A DNA stretch of 26,063 bases from Guillardia theta CCMP2712 (Eukaryota > Cryptophyceae > Pyrenomonadales > Geminigeraceae), in NCBI RefSeq assembly GCF_000315625.1, contig NW_005434530.1, forward strand, positions 58,301-84,363. The letters are read 5' to 3'. This document shows positions 1 through 12,057 of this stretch, one piece after another. The notes under the pieces were generated by a model, which was not told the origin of the DNA, did no database searches, and worked only from the letters and a program-made list of their open reading frames with translations. Position 1 is the first letter of the stretch. Every line of letters begins with the position of its first letter. Position numbers and translations under genes: made by a program.

Positions 1-841
1 CGCCGCCCGGCGGCCGGCGCGCCCGCCCGGGGATGGAGTCCGATCACTACCGTACTACCGCTGAACTCTTCGGCGAACGATCACGGCTGGCCGCCGCATG
101 CTGGCGCCGCCGCAAGTTGAGACTCCCGGTGCCTGTCAACCCGGTGAAGCCTTGCCAAGTTGAATCAGAAAATCATGGCTCAGTCTACCGTACCGTACCG
201 TTTGTTCTGAAAAAATCTGATACCATGATGATCCGATCAGTTCTGAAGGACAAACAGGAGCCTCGGAGCATGCCTGAGGCTTCGAAAGCAAGTTCGGTCA
301 ATCATTGGTCGGACTGACCGCATCGGACGGGGCGGTAGCAAGGGCAACTCAGTGAGCGGCTGCACATTAGGGCAAGACCAGACCGCCCCACGGGCAACCG
401 AACTCAGTAGGAGCGAAGCTCATACTGGAACACAGCCGATGAACCGCATGTCATTATGCGATGGCGGGGCAGTGTACGGCTCGCCGAACGATCCGCCGGC
501 CTCCACAGAAGGCGCAGTCCTACCACCGTCATCCGACCGGCTGCCCGTCGCAACTGGCACGGTACCGTACCACCGTACGGAGGCTGTGACGGTGCCAAGA
601 GAGTTGACGCGGGGCCGGGTTGCCGGGTTGTATGCGCGATTTTCGCACATCCGATCTTCCGCTGTTTGAATACCAGAAGCTCAAGACGCACTGAGAAGCT
701 TCTGAGCAAGAAACTTGCAAGAATGCTCCTTTATCAATGCTCAACAACGAGATTTCTATGCACTTTGCTATAAATCTGTAGATTCTGAGAAAGTGTTTGA
801 GCTCTCAATCACATACAAATGTGCTTCAAAGTCATGGAATT
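1..841. other. GC-rich, repeat-like DNA, no gene seen
   Basis: The first 660 bases are GC-rich and carry scattered copies of CCGTACC/GTACGG words (around 48-60, 188-201, 555-582). The same words recur at 10.2-10.6 kb. Short ORFs are present, but they overlap one another on both strands, have no recognisable domain and look like chance frames. From about 700 the base composition turns AT-richer, which fits the 3' flank of the minus-strand gene that ends at 893. I read this block as dispersed repeat DNA. Confidence 0.5.
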
Positions 842-847
842 TTTATT
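842..847 (-). terminator. Poly(A) signal of family A copy A1
   Basis: TTTATT on the plus strand reads AATAAA on the minus strand, 46 bases past the A1 stop codon. Confidence 0.5.
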
Positions 848-892
848 CGACTATGTATCCTGTAATTTACACTGTGTCTGAAACAGAATTTG

Positions 893-1234
893 TCATTCGC
901 TAACCTCGGCTTGTGCTGTAGAGCCAGGACGTGGGCATTGATCCACATTGCTATTATCATGTGGTGGCAAGCCGCTCTGCTTCTTTCTGAGGTGTCTGAT
1001 GCAGGGCAGTTCAATCCCGTCAATGCTTCCATTAAACATCTTCTGCAAACCTTTGATGTATGCAATAGAAAACGCTAGAGCTTTCAGGCTCCTCTGTCTG
1101 TCCCGAGGCATGCTGGAAATCCAGCCCTGGTCCGTTTCCTCCCTCAAATCGTCTGCCGATCTTTCCTGAGAGGAGGAGGCGTCCTGTTCCTCATGCTCGC
1201 GGTGAGGAGGAAGAGTTTCGCGCTGGGCTCTCAT
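893..1234 (-). CDS. Family A small protein, copy A1 (unknown function)
   Basis: Predicted 113 aa protein starting at an ATG (1232-1234). I do not recognise the family. The N-terminal 40 residues are polar (RE/S/D-rich). A conserved block lies at residues 42-84: MPxDRQRSLKALAFSIAYI, then a six-residue spacer, then NGSIDGIELPCI. Two other genes in this window (1949-2221 minus, 2852-3100 plus) share this block and little else, so it is probably the functional part: a basic-start amphipathic helix followed by a GS-D-G turn and an LPC motif. No signal peptide or membrane segment is visible. The 29-residue tail after the block is not conserved. An AATAAA on the minus strand lies about 46 bases past the stop. 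No intron is needed, though an upstream exon cannot be excluded. Confidence 0.6.
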   Translation of the reverse strand: MRAQRETLPPHREHEEQDASSSQERSADDLREETDQGWISSMPRDRQRSLKALAFSIAYIKGLQKMFNGSIDGIELPCIRHLRKKQSGLPPHDNSNVDQCPRPGSTAQAEVSE

Positions 1235-1834
1235 AATGTCTGAGGGATCGTGGAGGAAGGGAGCGAGACAAGGAAGTTGAACACGAGCTCCAACTAGCGG
1301 GTGTTTTACCCTGCAGGGGGGATCCGTATCCTGCCTCCTGTAAGGCCATTATGGATTCATATCCTGTTGTCGAAAAGAGACTATTTCGAAACTTATGCTT
1401 GTTTCTGTCACGCGGAAGGATATTGTAGGCGTTAGTTTAGAAGGGTCGACGGACCAGTTTTTTTTTGGACATGAACCAAGAGGATGCGAGGGGGTGGAGG
1501 CATGACTCCCTGCCATAGGTCATGTGACTTCTGCCCTCCGATTGAGGTGAGGCGGGCCTAGAAAAACAATACCTGTGTTGCTCAATTGCTCCACAGGCAA
1601 CAGAGTGGGACGTACGGCAATGGCCGATGAACAAATGAAATTCTGAGCCTGAAGAAGGATCCTGTTACCCATGCTGCTGCTCCCCACTGCAAGATGGACT
1701 TCACTCTTGATCTCGACAACTCATGCACACTGCCGGTTGCTGCAGCTCGAATCCAGTGCGGATTCGCAAGCCTGAAGCGCACCGTTGCAAGATCGTGGAT
1801 ACATGTTGATCACTCAGTCTCGATCCCTCGTGCT
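1235..1834. other. Intergenic, A1 promoter side and A2 3' side
   Basis: No convincing gene. It holds the upstream region of A1, including the word TGGCCTTACAGGA (minus strand, 1336-1348) that recurs upstream of A3, and GGATCCGTATCC-like words near 1319-1330. The rest has only short unsupported frames. Confidence 0.4.
1336..1348 (-). promoter_or_regulatory. 13-mer shared by A1 and A3 upstream regions
   Basis: TGGCCTTACAGGA on the coding strand, about 100 bases before the A1 ATG. The identical 13-mer occurs on the coding strand upstream of A3 (2657-2669). A regulatory role is inferred from position only. Confidence 0.25.
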
Positions 1835-1840
1835 TTTATT
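1835..1840 (-). terminator. Poly(A) signal of family A copy A2
   Basis: AATAAA on the minus strand, about 109 bases past the A2 stop codon. The intervening 3' region is pyrimidine-rich on the plus strand. Confidence 0.4.
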
Positions 1841-1948
1841 TACAACATTACCCCTGCCCCCCCCTCCTTCGCTACTTTACATATCTACATCTTGCTCCCT
1901 CTCTCCCTCTCTCTTCCTCTCCCTTCTTTCCCTGCCCCGTCGTCCCTT

Positions 1949-2221
1949 TCACCTTGTCCTCCGCCAACAGTGCTGGATACACGGGAGATCCTCTCCGTCC
2001 ACGCTCCCTCCCTTCTTCTCCTGCTGCCTCGTGATGTACCGGATCGACATCGCAAGCGCCTTCAGCTGCCGCTGCTTCTCCCTCGACAGCCCGTGCAGCT
2101 TCGCCGCGTCCACGTTGAGCAACTCGGCCGTGCACTCCACGTCGGTCGGCCTCTCGCTGGAGGGAGAGCGATGCTGGTGAGGGAGTGGGGAGGTACAAGC
2201 TTGGGGAGAGGAGGAGGGCAT
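1949..2221 (-). CDS. Family A small protein, copy A2 (unknown function)
   Basis: Predicted 90 aa protein from an ATG at 2219-2221. Residues 1-30 are Ser/Pro/His-rich and unlike the other copies. Residues 43-90 carry the family A block: LSREKQRQLKALAMSIRYI, a short K/E spacer, GGSVDGEDLPCIQ, then a basic end (WRRTR). Identity to A1 and A3 is concentrated at [KR]QR-L-[KR]ALA-SI-Y, GS-DG and LPC. It has the same strand as A1 and is divergent from A3. No signal peptide, no transmembrane segment and no recognised domain. The pattern of conserved block plus free termini argues for a real, old paralogue set and not chance ORFs. Confidence 0.6.
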   Translation of the reverse strand: MPSSSPQACTSPLPHQHRSPSSERPTDVECTAELLNVDAAKLHGLSREKQRQLKALAMSIRYITRQQEKKGGSVDGEDLPCIQHCWRRTR

Positions 2222-2656
2222 GGATGGTGAGTGTGGCGAGGAGGCTGGGGCCTTAGAAGCTTGGTAGGTCTTGCTTTATGCGATGCATGTAGATAGTCGT
2301 GGGAACAGACAGCGTGATCGAAGGAGCGAGCGCTGGATGTGTGAATCCTCTAGATCGTTCTAGAAGCATGTATATCTCGTGAAAATAGAGCTTTTCGAGG
2401 ATATTCCGTCAGGGAACCCAAACTTGATGGATAGATCGAGATCTCGGAGGATACTCCCGATCATGCCCGGTGGGTTACAATCCCTTCGTTACTTCTCTGT
2501 AAGGCAGAATAAGCACATGGATGTCTGGATACGAAAAGAATACCTTTCGCCGCATTCTTCCCGTGCGGCCTGAGTATCCGTATCCAGAAGCTTCGACGAA
2601 TATTCGAATAAGACAGTCGGATATCATCCGCAAAGGTCTTACAGGCTGGATAGTCC
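2222..2656. other. Shared upstream region between divergent A2 and A3
   Basis: No gene seen. A2 (minus) and A3 (plus) are transcribed away from this region, so it must contain both promoters. Short GGATA/TATCC words recur (2398-2404, 2450-2456, 2573-2587, 2619-2629). I cannot assign a factor to them. Confidence 0.35.
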
Positions 2657-2669
2657 TGGCCTTACAGGA
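2657..2669 (+). promoter_or_regulatory. 13-mer shared by A3 and A1 upstream regions
   Basis: TGGCCTTACAGGA, about 183 bases before the A3 ATG, identical to the element upstream of A1. A weaker relative (GTCTTACAGG) lies just upstream at about 2636. Confidence 0.25.
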
Positions 2670-2851
2670 AGATAGTTGCTACCCCTCCTTTTTCCCATTG
2701 ATAGCTTCTACCCCTCCCTCCCTCAACCCCTACATATGGACAAGGGGCGTCAGATGTTCTCCATCCGAGAAATTCCTCCCACGCAATCAATCAAACAGCA
2801 TCCTCCTCCTTGTTCTTCATCGACTACTACTACAACATCATCACATCCGCC

Positions 2852-3100
2852 ATGGTCTCTACTTGCAACACCGTCGACACCTGCAACGCCTGCGCTGAAG
2901 TTAGCTGCATTATCTCCCCTGCCAAGATGCCTGCAGGAATCGATGCTGCTCGCTTTGCTTCTCTTCCTGCCGACAAGCAGCGCAAGCTGCGCGCACTAGC
3001 GGCATCGATTGACTACGTCACAAGACTGCAAGCAAAGGCAGGAGGAAGCATCGATGGAATCGACTTGCCCTGCGTCCAGGAGAGCCGCAAGGGGCGATAA
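2852..3100 (+). CDS. Family A small protein, copy A3 (unknown function)
   Basis: Predicted 82 aa. I chose the ATG at 2852 because it sits in a strong CCGCCATGG context; the frame is open upstream but has no better ATG. Residues 2-19 contain four cysteines (VSTCNTVDTCNACAEVSC), which A1 and A2 lack, suggesting a metal-binding or disulfide element specific to this copy. The family block is at residues 38-75: LPADKQRKLRALAASIDYV, spacer, GGSIDGIDLPCVQ. AATAAA follows the stop by 51 bases. This is the best-supported member of the family: Kozak start, compact ORF and a poly(A) signal. Function unknown; a small protein-binding module is only a guess. Confidence 0.7.
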   Translation: MVSTCNTVDTCNACAEVSCIISPAKMPAGIDAARFASLPADKQRKLRALAASIDYVTRLQAKAGGSIDGIDLPCVQESRKGR

Positions 3101-3150
3101 ATCAGACTTTCACCACTACCTTGTACATACTGTAAATCTATGTTCCATTG

Positions 3151-3156
3151 AATAAA
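3151..3156 (+). terminator. Poly(A) signal of family A copy A3
   Basis: AATAAA 51 bases past the A3 stop, in an AT-rich context. Confidence 0.6.
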
Positions 3157-3609
3157 AGTTATTCTTTCATTGAATTCCTCTGTTGTGTCATTCGTTGCAC
3201 TCACAATAGATCACAATCGTGCGGTTCATTGCTCAGATTCAACAAGGAAGCAGAGAGCAAACGCTTTGGTGATTGAAACGATGAAGGTGCGAAAGGATCA
3301 TGTTTATTGCCTCTGTGGCAAGCAATTCATCAATGAAGCATGCAAGGCTTCTCCTCCTCGCATCCTCCTTCGGGCTTCGAGGTAGGAGCGGATGGGGTGT
3401 TGTCGTCCAACTAGACCAGGCACGGGAGTTAGCAGGGGGAGAAGACGCATGAAGAATGCAGATAATCGATAAGGATGTCAATGATAACCGAGAAAGAAGA
3501 GAATAATCGAGAATGTACAAAATCACCATGAATGCACAGAAACATCGAAGATACACAGAAACATTAGCAATGTACAAACACAACGAGAATGTGCAGGGGA
3601 GAAAAAGCT
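3157..3609. other. Intergenic, with degenerate short repeats
   Basis: No gene supported. Between about 3505 and 3600 there are loosely repeated words such as GAATGTACAAA, GAATGCACAGAAACAT, GATACACAGAAACAT and GAATGTGCAG, looking like an eroded minisatellite. Confidence 0.35.
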
Positions 3610-3762
3610 ATGCACCTTAGTAAATGCGAGCCTGAGGATCTGAAACATTTCAACTACTTCACAAGTCGTCAGCAGCTGACCCGGCCAGAAATTCTCCCGT
3701 TCTCGCAGGCGATCACACTGGATCTACAAGGGTGGAGATATGGATTGCTCGATAGTACATAA
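3610..3762 (+). CDS. Short ORF, 50 aa, doubtful
   Basis: An ATG-started frame of 50 codons with a balanced, protein-like composition (starts MHLSKCEPEDLKHFNYF, ends WRYGLLDST). No domain, no clear promoter and no poly(A) signal seen. It could be an exon of a gene I cannot assemble, or chance. Confidence 0.2.
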   Translation: MHLSKCEPEDLKHFNYFTSRQQLTRPEILPFSQAITLDLQGWRYGLLDST

Positions 3763-4512
3763 GAGATGAGGCAAGGATATCTACACGTTCTGCTCCTTCC
3801 TATGATGTTTCGCCGTCATGCGCGCTTCCACATCGCTACCTTCGCTTGTTATCAGCGTGACACCCGCCAATAAATCTTTCATCTATCATGTTTGATCCTA
3901 CACCTGCCTCTGCCATCTATGCCGATTGCACTGATTCTGGGGCAATAAGGGAGAAACAACAGGAGCTGTGGAGGAGAGGGGAAGCGCGAAAGTCAAGCTC
4001 GTGGGAGGAACTACCGCACGATTAGAAATCAGCTCCTTCTTACCCCCACGCGTGACTCCTCCTCGTCCCTATCTCCATCATCCTTCCCTGTCTCGCTCGC
4101 TTCCTCCTTCTCTCTTTGCCCTCAGCATCCAACGGTTGGGTATGGTCTTGGCACAGAGCACCGTCTAACCGACCAACCTTCGATACCATTTCTCCTTGCT
4201 GAAATATCATCCGACCAACCTTTGATACTATTTCTCCTTGCTGAGAAACCATCCTTTGTCCATCTCGTCATGCTCAACTGTGATCGTTGTGCTGATTCAT
4301 CTCCTCGTTTCTTTCTTTCCTCCTTTCTCCTCTTCGCTTCTCCTTCCATGCTCCCCTGCGATCCTTTCCTTCGCCGAATCTCCCGCATTTAGAAATCTCC
4401 AGTACATTTTCAGTCTCTCGACTCGGCAAGTCTGCCTCGTCTTGTACGAGCTCGCCTCAGCCACATGTCAGCACCAAAGTACTCTGATGGCGATGGGCGG
4501 GGCAACGTGAGG
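3763..4512. other. Intergenic, mostly featureless
   Basis: No gene supported apart from the 42-bp tandem duplication at 4169-4252 listed separately. Pyrimidine-rich on the plus strand from about 4040 to 4380. Confidence 0.35.
4169..4252. repeat. 42-bp tandem duplication (two copies)
   Basis: The unit beginning CCGACCAACC at 4169 is repeated from 4211 with period 42 and a few substitutions. Both copies contain the stretch TTTCTCCTTGCTGA. Function unknown. Confidence 0.7.
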
Positions 4513-4575
4513 GAGGAGGAGAGAGGAGGAGAGAGGAGGAGAGAGGAGGAGAGAGGAGGAGAGAGGAGGAGAGAG
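4513..4575. repeat. Decanucleotide minisatellite (GAGAGGAGGA)n
   Basis: About six uninterrupted units of period 10, ending about 120 bases before the ATG I prefer for the next gene. It probably lies in the promoter or 5' UTR. Confidence 0.8.
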
Positions 4576-4696
4576 CGTGAAGGGAGTCCTGAGGGCAGAG
4601 ACGGAGCAGATCAGAATGAGGAGGGCCAGATATTACCAAGAATGTAGGACGCGGGAAAGCGAGCTTGCCTCGACAAGTCTAAGAAGGGGGGGGTCA

Positions 4697-5365
4697 ATGC
4701 TGCCAGCGCTGCTGCTGCTCTTTTCTGTTCTCCCATGCGCCAAGTCTTGGTGCCCTCCTCCAACAGGCTGTCAGCTACTGAGACCTCCGGGTCCCCTTGC
4801 CCATCATGTATTGCGTGTCTCTGGTGGGGAGGAGGAGGAGAAGGAGGAGGAGGTAAACGAGCAGGTATTGCCGAAGGAAGCATGCTTGTCTCGAGACGAG
4901 ATCATGGTACAGTCAGCTCTGCGTATCGTCAACATGGGGAAGAAGGCGAAGAAAGCTGCTGCTGCTGCCATTGCCGCCCAAAGTGACTCCTTGGGGTTCG
5001 CACACAAGCTCCTTGACCTCCGCGATGGGCACAGGGAGGAGGAGGAAGGCGGAAGCGTCGGCAAGCTGGCGAAGGTGAGGAGAGGAGAGATCGCTAGCGC
5101 CGCTGCTGACATGCTAGTCATGAAGATGCTGAAGCTGGTCCTGGGAGCCGACTGGCAGCAGATCAGAGACGAGGAGGAGCTGTTGGGGATGCTGGGGGGC
5201 TGGGAGGAGGAGATCATACCGCGCGAGGAGATGAAGGAAGTGAGCAGAAAGTTGGACGAGGAGAAAGTGGACGTTTCCAAGATGATAGAAGCGAGCTCGT
5301 CGACTGAGAGGCTCATGTGGGAATGGCTGGATGGCGTGATCAGCGTGCTCAATGCGAGCGTGTGA
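4697..5365 (+). CDS. Secreted or plastid-targeted protein, unknown function
   Basis: I start it at the ATG at 4697 (222 aa) because this places a hydrophobic signal sequence (MLPALLLLFSVLPCAKS) at the N-terminus. An in-frame ATG at 4616 would bury it behind a basic leader. After the likely cleavage site comes WCPPPTG..., then a Ser/Thr-poor stretch with few acidic residues ending HHVLRVSGG, followed abruptly by a Glu-rich segment. Signal peptide plus an aromatic residue plus a basic or neutral leader resembles the two-part plastid leaders of algae with complex plastids. That is an inference, and simple secretion is the alternative. The mature part has an AxxRIVNMGKKAKKAAAAAI helix (about residues 76-96) and acidic helices towards the C-terminus (EELLGMLGGWEEE, EWLDGVISVLNASV). 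No known domain recognised. Uninterrupted by introns. Confidence 0.55.
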   Translation: MLPALLLLFSVLPCAKSWCPPPTGCQLLRPPGPLAHHVLRVSGGEEEEKEEEVNEQVLPKEACLSRDEIMVQSALRIVNMGKKAKKAAAAAIAAQSDSLGFAHKLLDLRDGHREEEEGGSVGKLAKVRRGEIASAAADMLVMKMLKLVLGADWQQIRDEEELLGMLGGWEEEIIPREEMKEVSRKLDEEKVDVSKMIEASSSTERLMWEWLDGVISVLNASV

Positions 5366-5824
5366 GGAGGAGGGGAGGGTGGGGATGGGAGGAGAAGATT
5401 TGATTCTGGGAGAACGAGGAAGATGAGGATGAGGAAGAGGAAGAGGAACTCAGAGGAACGAAGGGAGAGGGAGGAGGAGCGGTTTGTGTCAACTGTGTAT
5501 TGATGCTTCTAAAAGTACATGTGCTTCCCGTCCCTGTGCGAACGCTGTATGCTCGCCTCCTCCTCCGCAGCGATGCTGCACGAGAGTCAGCAAAGAGAAG
5601 GAAGGGGAAACACGGAGGTGGGAGCAGATGGGAGGGGAGAAGGGGGCCAGGGGAGAGGCTGGGGGTCGGAGACACGAGAAGGAGAGAGAGAGGGGATGGG
5701 ATGGGAGAGAGGAAGGGAGACAGCGAGAGAAGTAGGAAGAGGGAGGAGGGTGGGAAGGAAAGTGACTGGAAAGAGAGCGAGGGAGAGAGCAAAGAGGAGG
5801 AGGAGGAGGTAGTGGTGGTGGGCA
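5366..5824. other. Purine-rich intergenic DNA
   Basis: Mostly GGA/GAG/AGA-rich on the plus strand with no supported gene. It may contain downstream exons or the 3' region of the minus-strand PDZ gene whose model stops at the gap, but I could not identify one. Confidence 0.3.
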
Positions 5825-5951
5825 CTAGCACCAGCACCAGCACCAGCACCAGCACCAGCACCAGCACAAGCACCAGCACCAGCACCAGCACCAGCACCAG
5901 CACCAGCACCAGCACCAGCACCAGCACCAGCACCAGCACCAGCACCAGCAC
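5825..5951. repeat. Hexanucleotide microsatellite (AGCACC)n
   Basis: About 21 units with one substituted unit (AGCACA). It lies just before the N-gap, which suggests the assembly broke in or near the repeat. ORFs running through it (Thr-Ser, Val-Leu, Ala-Gly or Cys-Trp dipeptide runs, depending on frame) are artefacts. Confidence 0.9.
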
Positions 5952-5974
5952 GCCACATAGGGTACGGAGAAAGT

Positions 5975-6074
5975 NNNNNNNNNNNNNNNNNNNNNNNNNN
6001 NNNNNNNNNNNNNNNNNNNNNNNNNNNNNNNNNNNNNNNNNNNNNNNNNNNNNNNNNNNNNNNNNNNNNNNNNN
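5975..6074. other. Assembly gap, 100 N
   Basis: Exactly 100 N. A round length like this is often a placeholder, so the true distance may differ. Confidence 0.98.
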
Positions 6075-6439
6075 CTTGACCTCCTTGATGGCCTTGACGA
6101 GTGCGGACACACGAGACTGACTGCCAGGAGGCCTGCGAGTCCGTCAACGGAAGGAGAGAGGAGGAGGAGAGAAGGGGGAGAGAAGGGGGGGGGAGGAGAG
6201 GGAACAGCGGGGGGGAGGGGGGGCAGGATAGCGGGCCGGGTTGGGAACGGAGAGTGGAAGAATAGAGAGGCGAAGGAGAGGAAGAGGGAGAGGGAGAGGG
6301 AGAGGAAGAGGAAGAGGGAGGAGATGGGTAGTAGGAGAGGGCAAGAGAGTGAAAAAGGCAGGAAACAGGATGGGGGGGGAGACGGGAGGAGGAAGACAAC
6401 TGACAGCATGACAAGGTTGCTTCCTCTTGGTTCCTGTAC
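6075..6439. other. Purine-rich DNA between gap and acidic exon
   Basis: GGA/GGG-rich on the plus strand, so pyrimidine-rich in the sense of the minus-strand PDZ gene. The acidic reading frame of that gene turns into Leu/Ser/Pro-rich low-complexity sequence here, which I read as intron rather than protein. Confidence 0.35.
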
Positions 6440-10088
<3,649 letters not shown>

Positions 10089-11040
10089 CACCAAGTGGAA
10101 GCCCTTCCGAAGCTCCTCACTCTTCTTGTCTCCGGCGCCATGGCCATGGCATCCTCTAGCTCCTCTCCGTCCTACGGTCTCGTCCTTCCACTTGTTATGC
10201 CATGTCGCCGCGGTACCGTACTGGTACGTCTTCGGCGGGGGCGGGCTCAGGCTTGGAACCGACAAGCAAACTTGACTTCTTTTTACCGTACCGGGCGGGG
10301 CCGACAAGCAAACTTGCGTGACTTCTTTTTAGTGACGGCGGGGGCGGCCCCGGCGGCCGGGCGCCGGACGGTTCCGAGTCCCGGGGCGTACTACTGATTA
10401 GGCAGGCAGTCCGACGGCCGCGGTAGCGTCCGGGGCTCCGGAGTCCGGTCAAACTGGCACCGGCGTCCGACGTCTGGCCGGCGGCGGCGCGGCGGGCGGT
10501 CCGATCCACGGTCAGTGACGCGCCCGTGCCAGTGTGCCGCAGTGCCCGGCGGCCGGCAGTGCCGCGTACTACCGTAGTACAGTGAGCAACCGTGAACGTC
10601 AGTGACGTGTGATACCGAGTGTCGGACCGTGGGGCGGGTCCGACCGACCGACCGGGCCCGTACTAGGGCGGCTAACCCGGGCCCGGCCGGGGCGCGGCGG
10701 CCCCGCGCGCTCCGCCGGACCGTTTTCGCGGCGCCGGGGGACCGTCTCGCGGTGACGGTGGCTCCGGCCCGGGGGGCCGCGTGGCGTGGCCCGGACGCGG
10801 CCAGACGGATCGGACCGTCACGAACTTCCCGGCGTGACGCCGGTGACGAGCCCGCGGCCTGTCTGAGTCGCGGGCCGGCCGGGCCTCGGAAGCGCGTGAC
10901 CTGTTCAGAGTTACACGATTTATCACAAGAGTCAAAGTTATGGCGCCACGTGACCTCCAGTAGTAAAGAGCCTCGGCCACCCGCAGATCATGGAGCTGGA
11001 AGTATCTGTACTCGACTACCGGGTCCTTCATCCCTTTCTG
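10089..11040. other. GC-rich repeat-like DNA upstream of the PDZ gene
   Basis: It includes GTACCGTACTGGTAC-type words (10210-10300), a 42-bp tandem duplication (10259-10342), CAGTGACG/GTGACGTG words (10515-10610) and very GC-rich CCGGGCCCGG-like sequence (10670-10870). No gene is supported; the frames here are unbroken only because GC-rich DNA has few stops. The same vocabulary appears at 1-660 and 25.43-25.52 kb. Confidence 0.45.
10259..10342. repeat. 42-bp tandem duplication (two copies)
   Basis: CCGACAAGCAAACTTG starts at 10259 and again at 10301. Each copy is followed by ACTTCTTTTT, with small indels between. Confidence 0.7.
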
Positions 11041-11715
11041 TCGAATATAGGGGTATTTTCAACCTGAAAAGATGGGGTAGGTGAGTCCATGTTCTGTGGG
11101 GGGGAGGGGTCCAAGGTCATGCAGTCCAGCCAGTGCCTCCAAAAAGGCAAAAAGGGTAAAAACCAACAACCTGAAATTACTGAATTACGGGGGGTGGGTG
11201 GTAAACAGTGACTGAAGTGAGGGACAAGTACAGGTGCTTTTATCTGCATTGTGATGGTTAAGGAGGGGGTGATAGTCACGTTCTATATCACTGATCATGC
11301 CTCGTAGGGGTGGGGTGGTGAGTTGATGGGAAAATGATCACTTCTGACTGTATGGTATCAGGTCAGAAGTAGGGGTACTATATAGGGGATCGTATGGTCC
11401 AATTCGTGGGGGTGGGTCGGGGGTGGATACTATGATATGATATCATTTGATTTCAAGAATAGATATCACGCCCGAGGGGACGGGAGGGGACGGGAGGGGT
11501 GGGGTGGTACCACACCGGGCCACTAGTTTGGTGGCCGTCAGCACTAGGGGTCCGACGGGTCCCCGAAGTGGCTCGTGGGGCGCCGTCGGGGGGCCATGAC
11601 AGTCATAGGGTAGGGTACTTGGACTATTGTAAAATGGTAGTCAAGAAGTCAGGGGGTCGTTTGCGTACTACTCACACGTAGGGGTGGAGGGGTAGGGGTG
11701 GTGCTACACTGCGAC
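11041..11715. other. G-rich, GGGGT-containing DNA, no gene
   Basis: Many GGGGT, GGGTGG and AGGGGTACTA words on the plus strand, including a G-run cluster at 11476-11507 (GGGGACGGGAGGGGACGGGA...) with quadruplex potential. The C-rich mirror of this vocabulary is on the plus strand at 15.6-16.05 kb. No coding frame is convincing. Confidence 0.4.
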
Positions 11716-12057
11716 CTAGCAAAGGGGGAGGGGGTTATAACGGTAGTAAGGACGAAACTGTGCGGTCAGGCACATAGAGCAGACCGTACAGGAGCAACAA
11801 GATCGCACGAGAAGGACGAGGACGAGGACGAGAGCTGTGGAGACAAGGCTAGGAATATTCCGAGGTAGAGGATCGAACAGTTCACAAACAGCGCGGATAG
11901 AGGGGATTGTGGAAGGCGTGCGGAGCAGAAGCAGAGCAGGAGACTGAAGTTGAAGAGCACGAGAGCGTTTGAGAGAGCGCGAAGACCACGGAAGTAGAGG
12001 TTGAGGCAGAGCTGATTCAAACACACCTGTAAGGATCTTGCTGGTGAGCTCGAGCTG
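11716..12057. other. Upstream/5' UTR of the coiled-coil gene
   Basis: No supported ORF. Frames in line with the downstream gene are interrupted, so this is probably promoter and 5' UTR. An unassembled 5' exon is possible. Confidence 0.35.
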
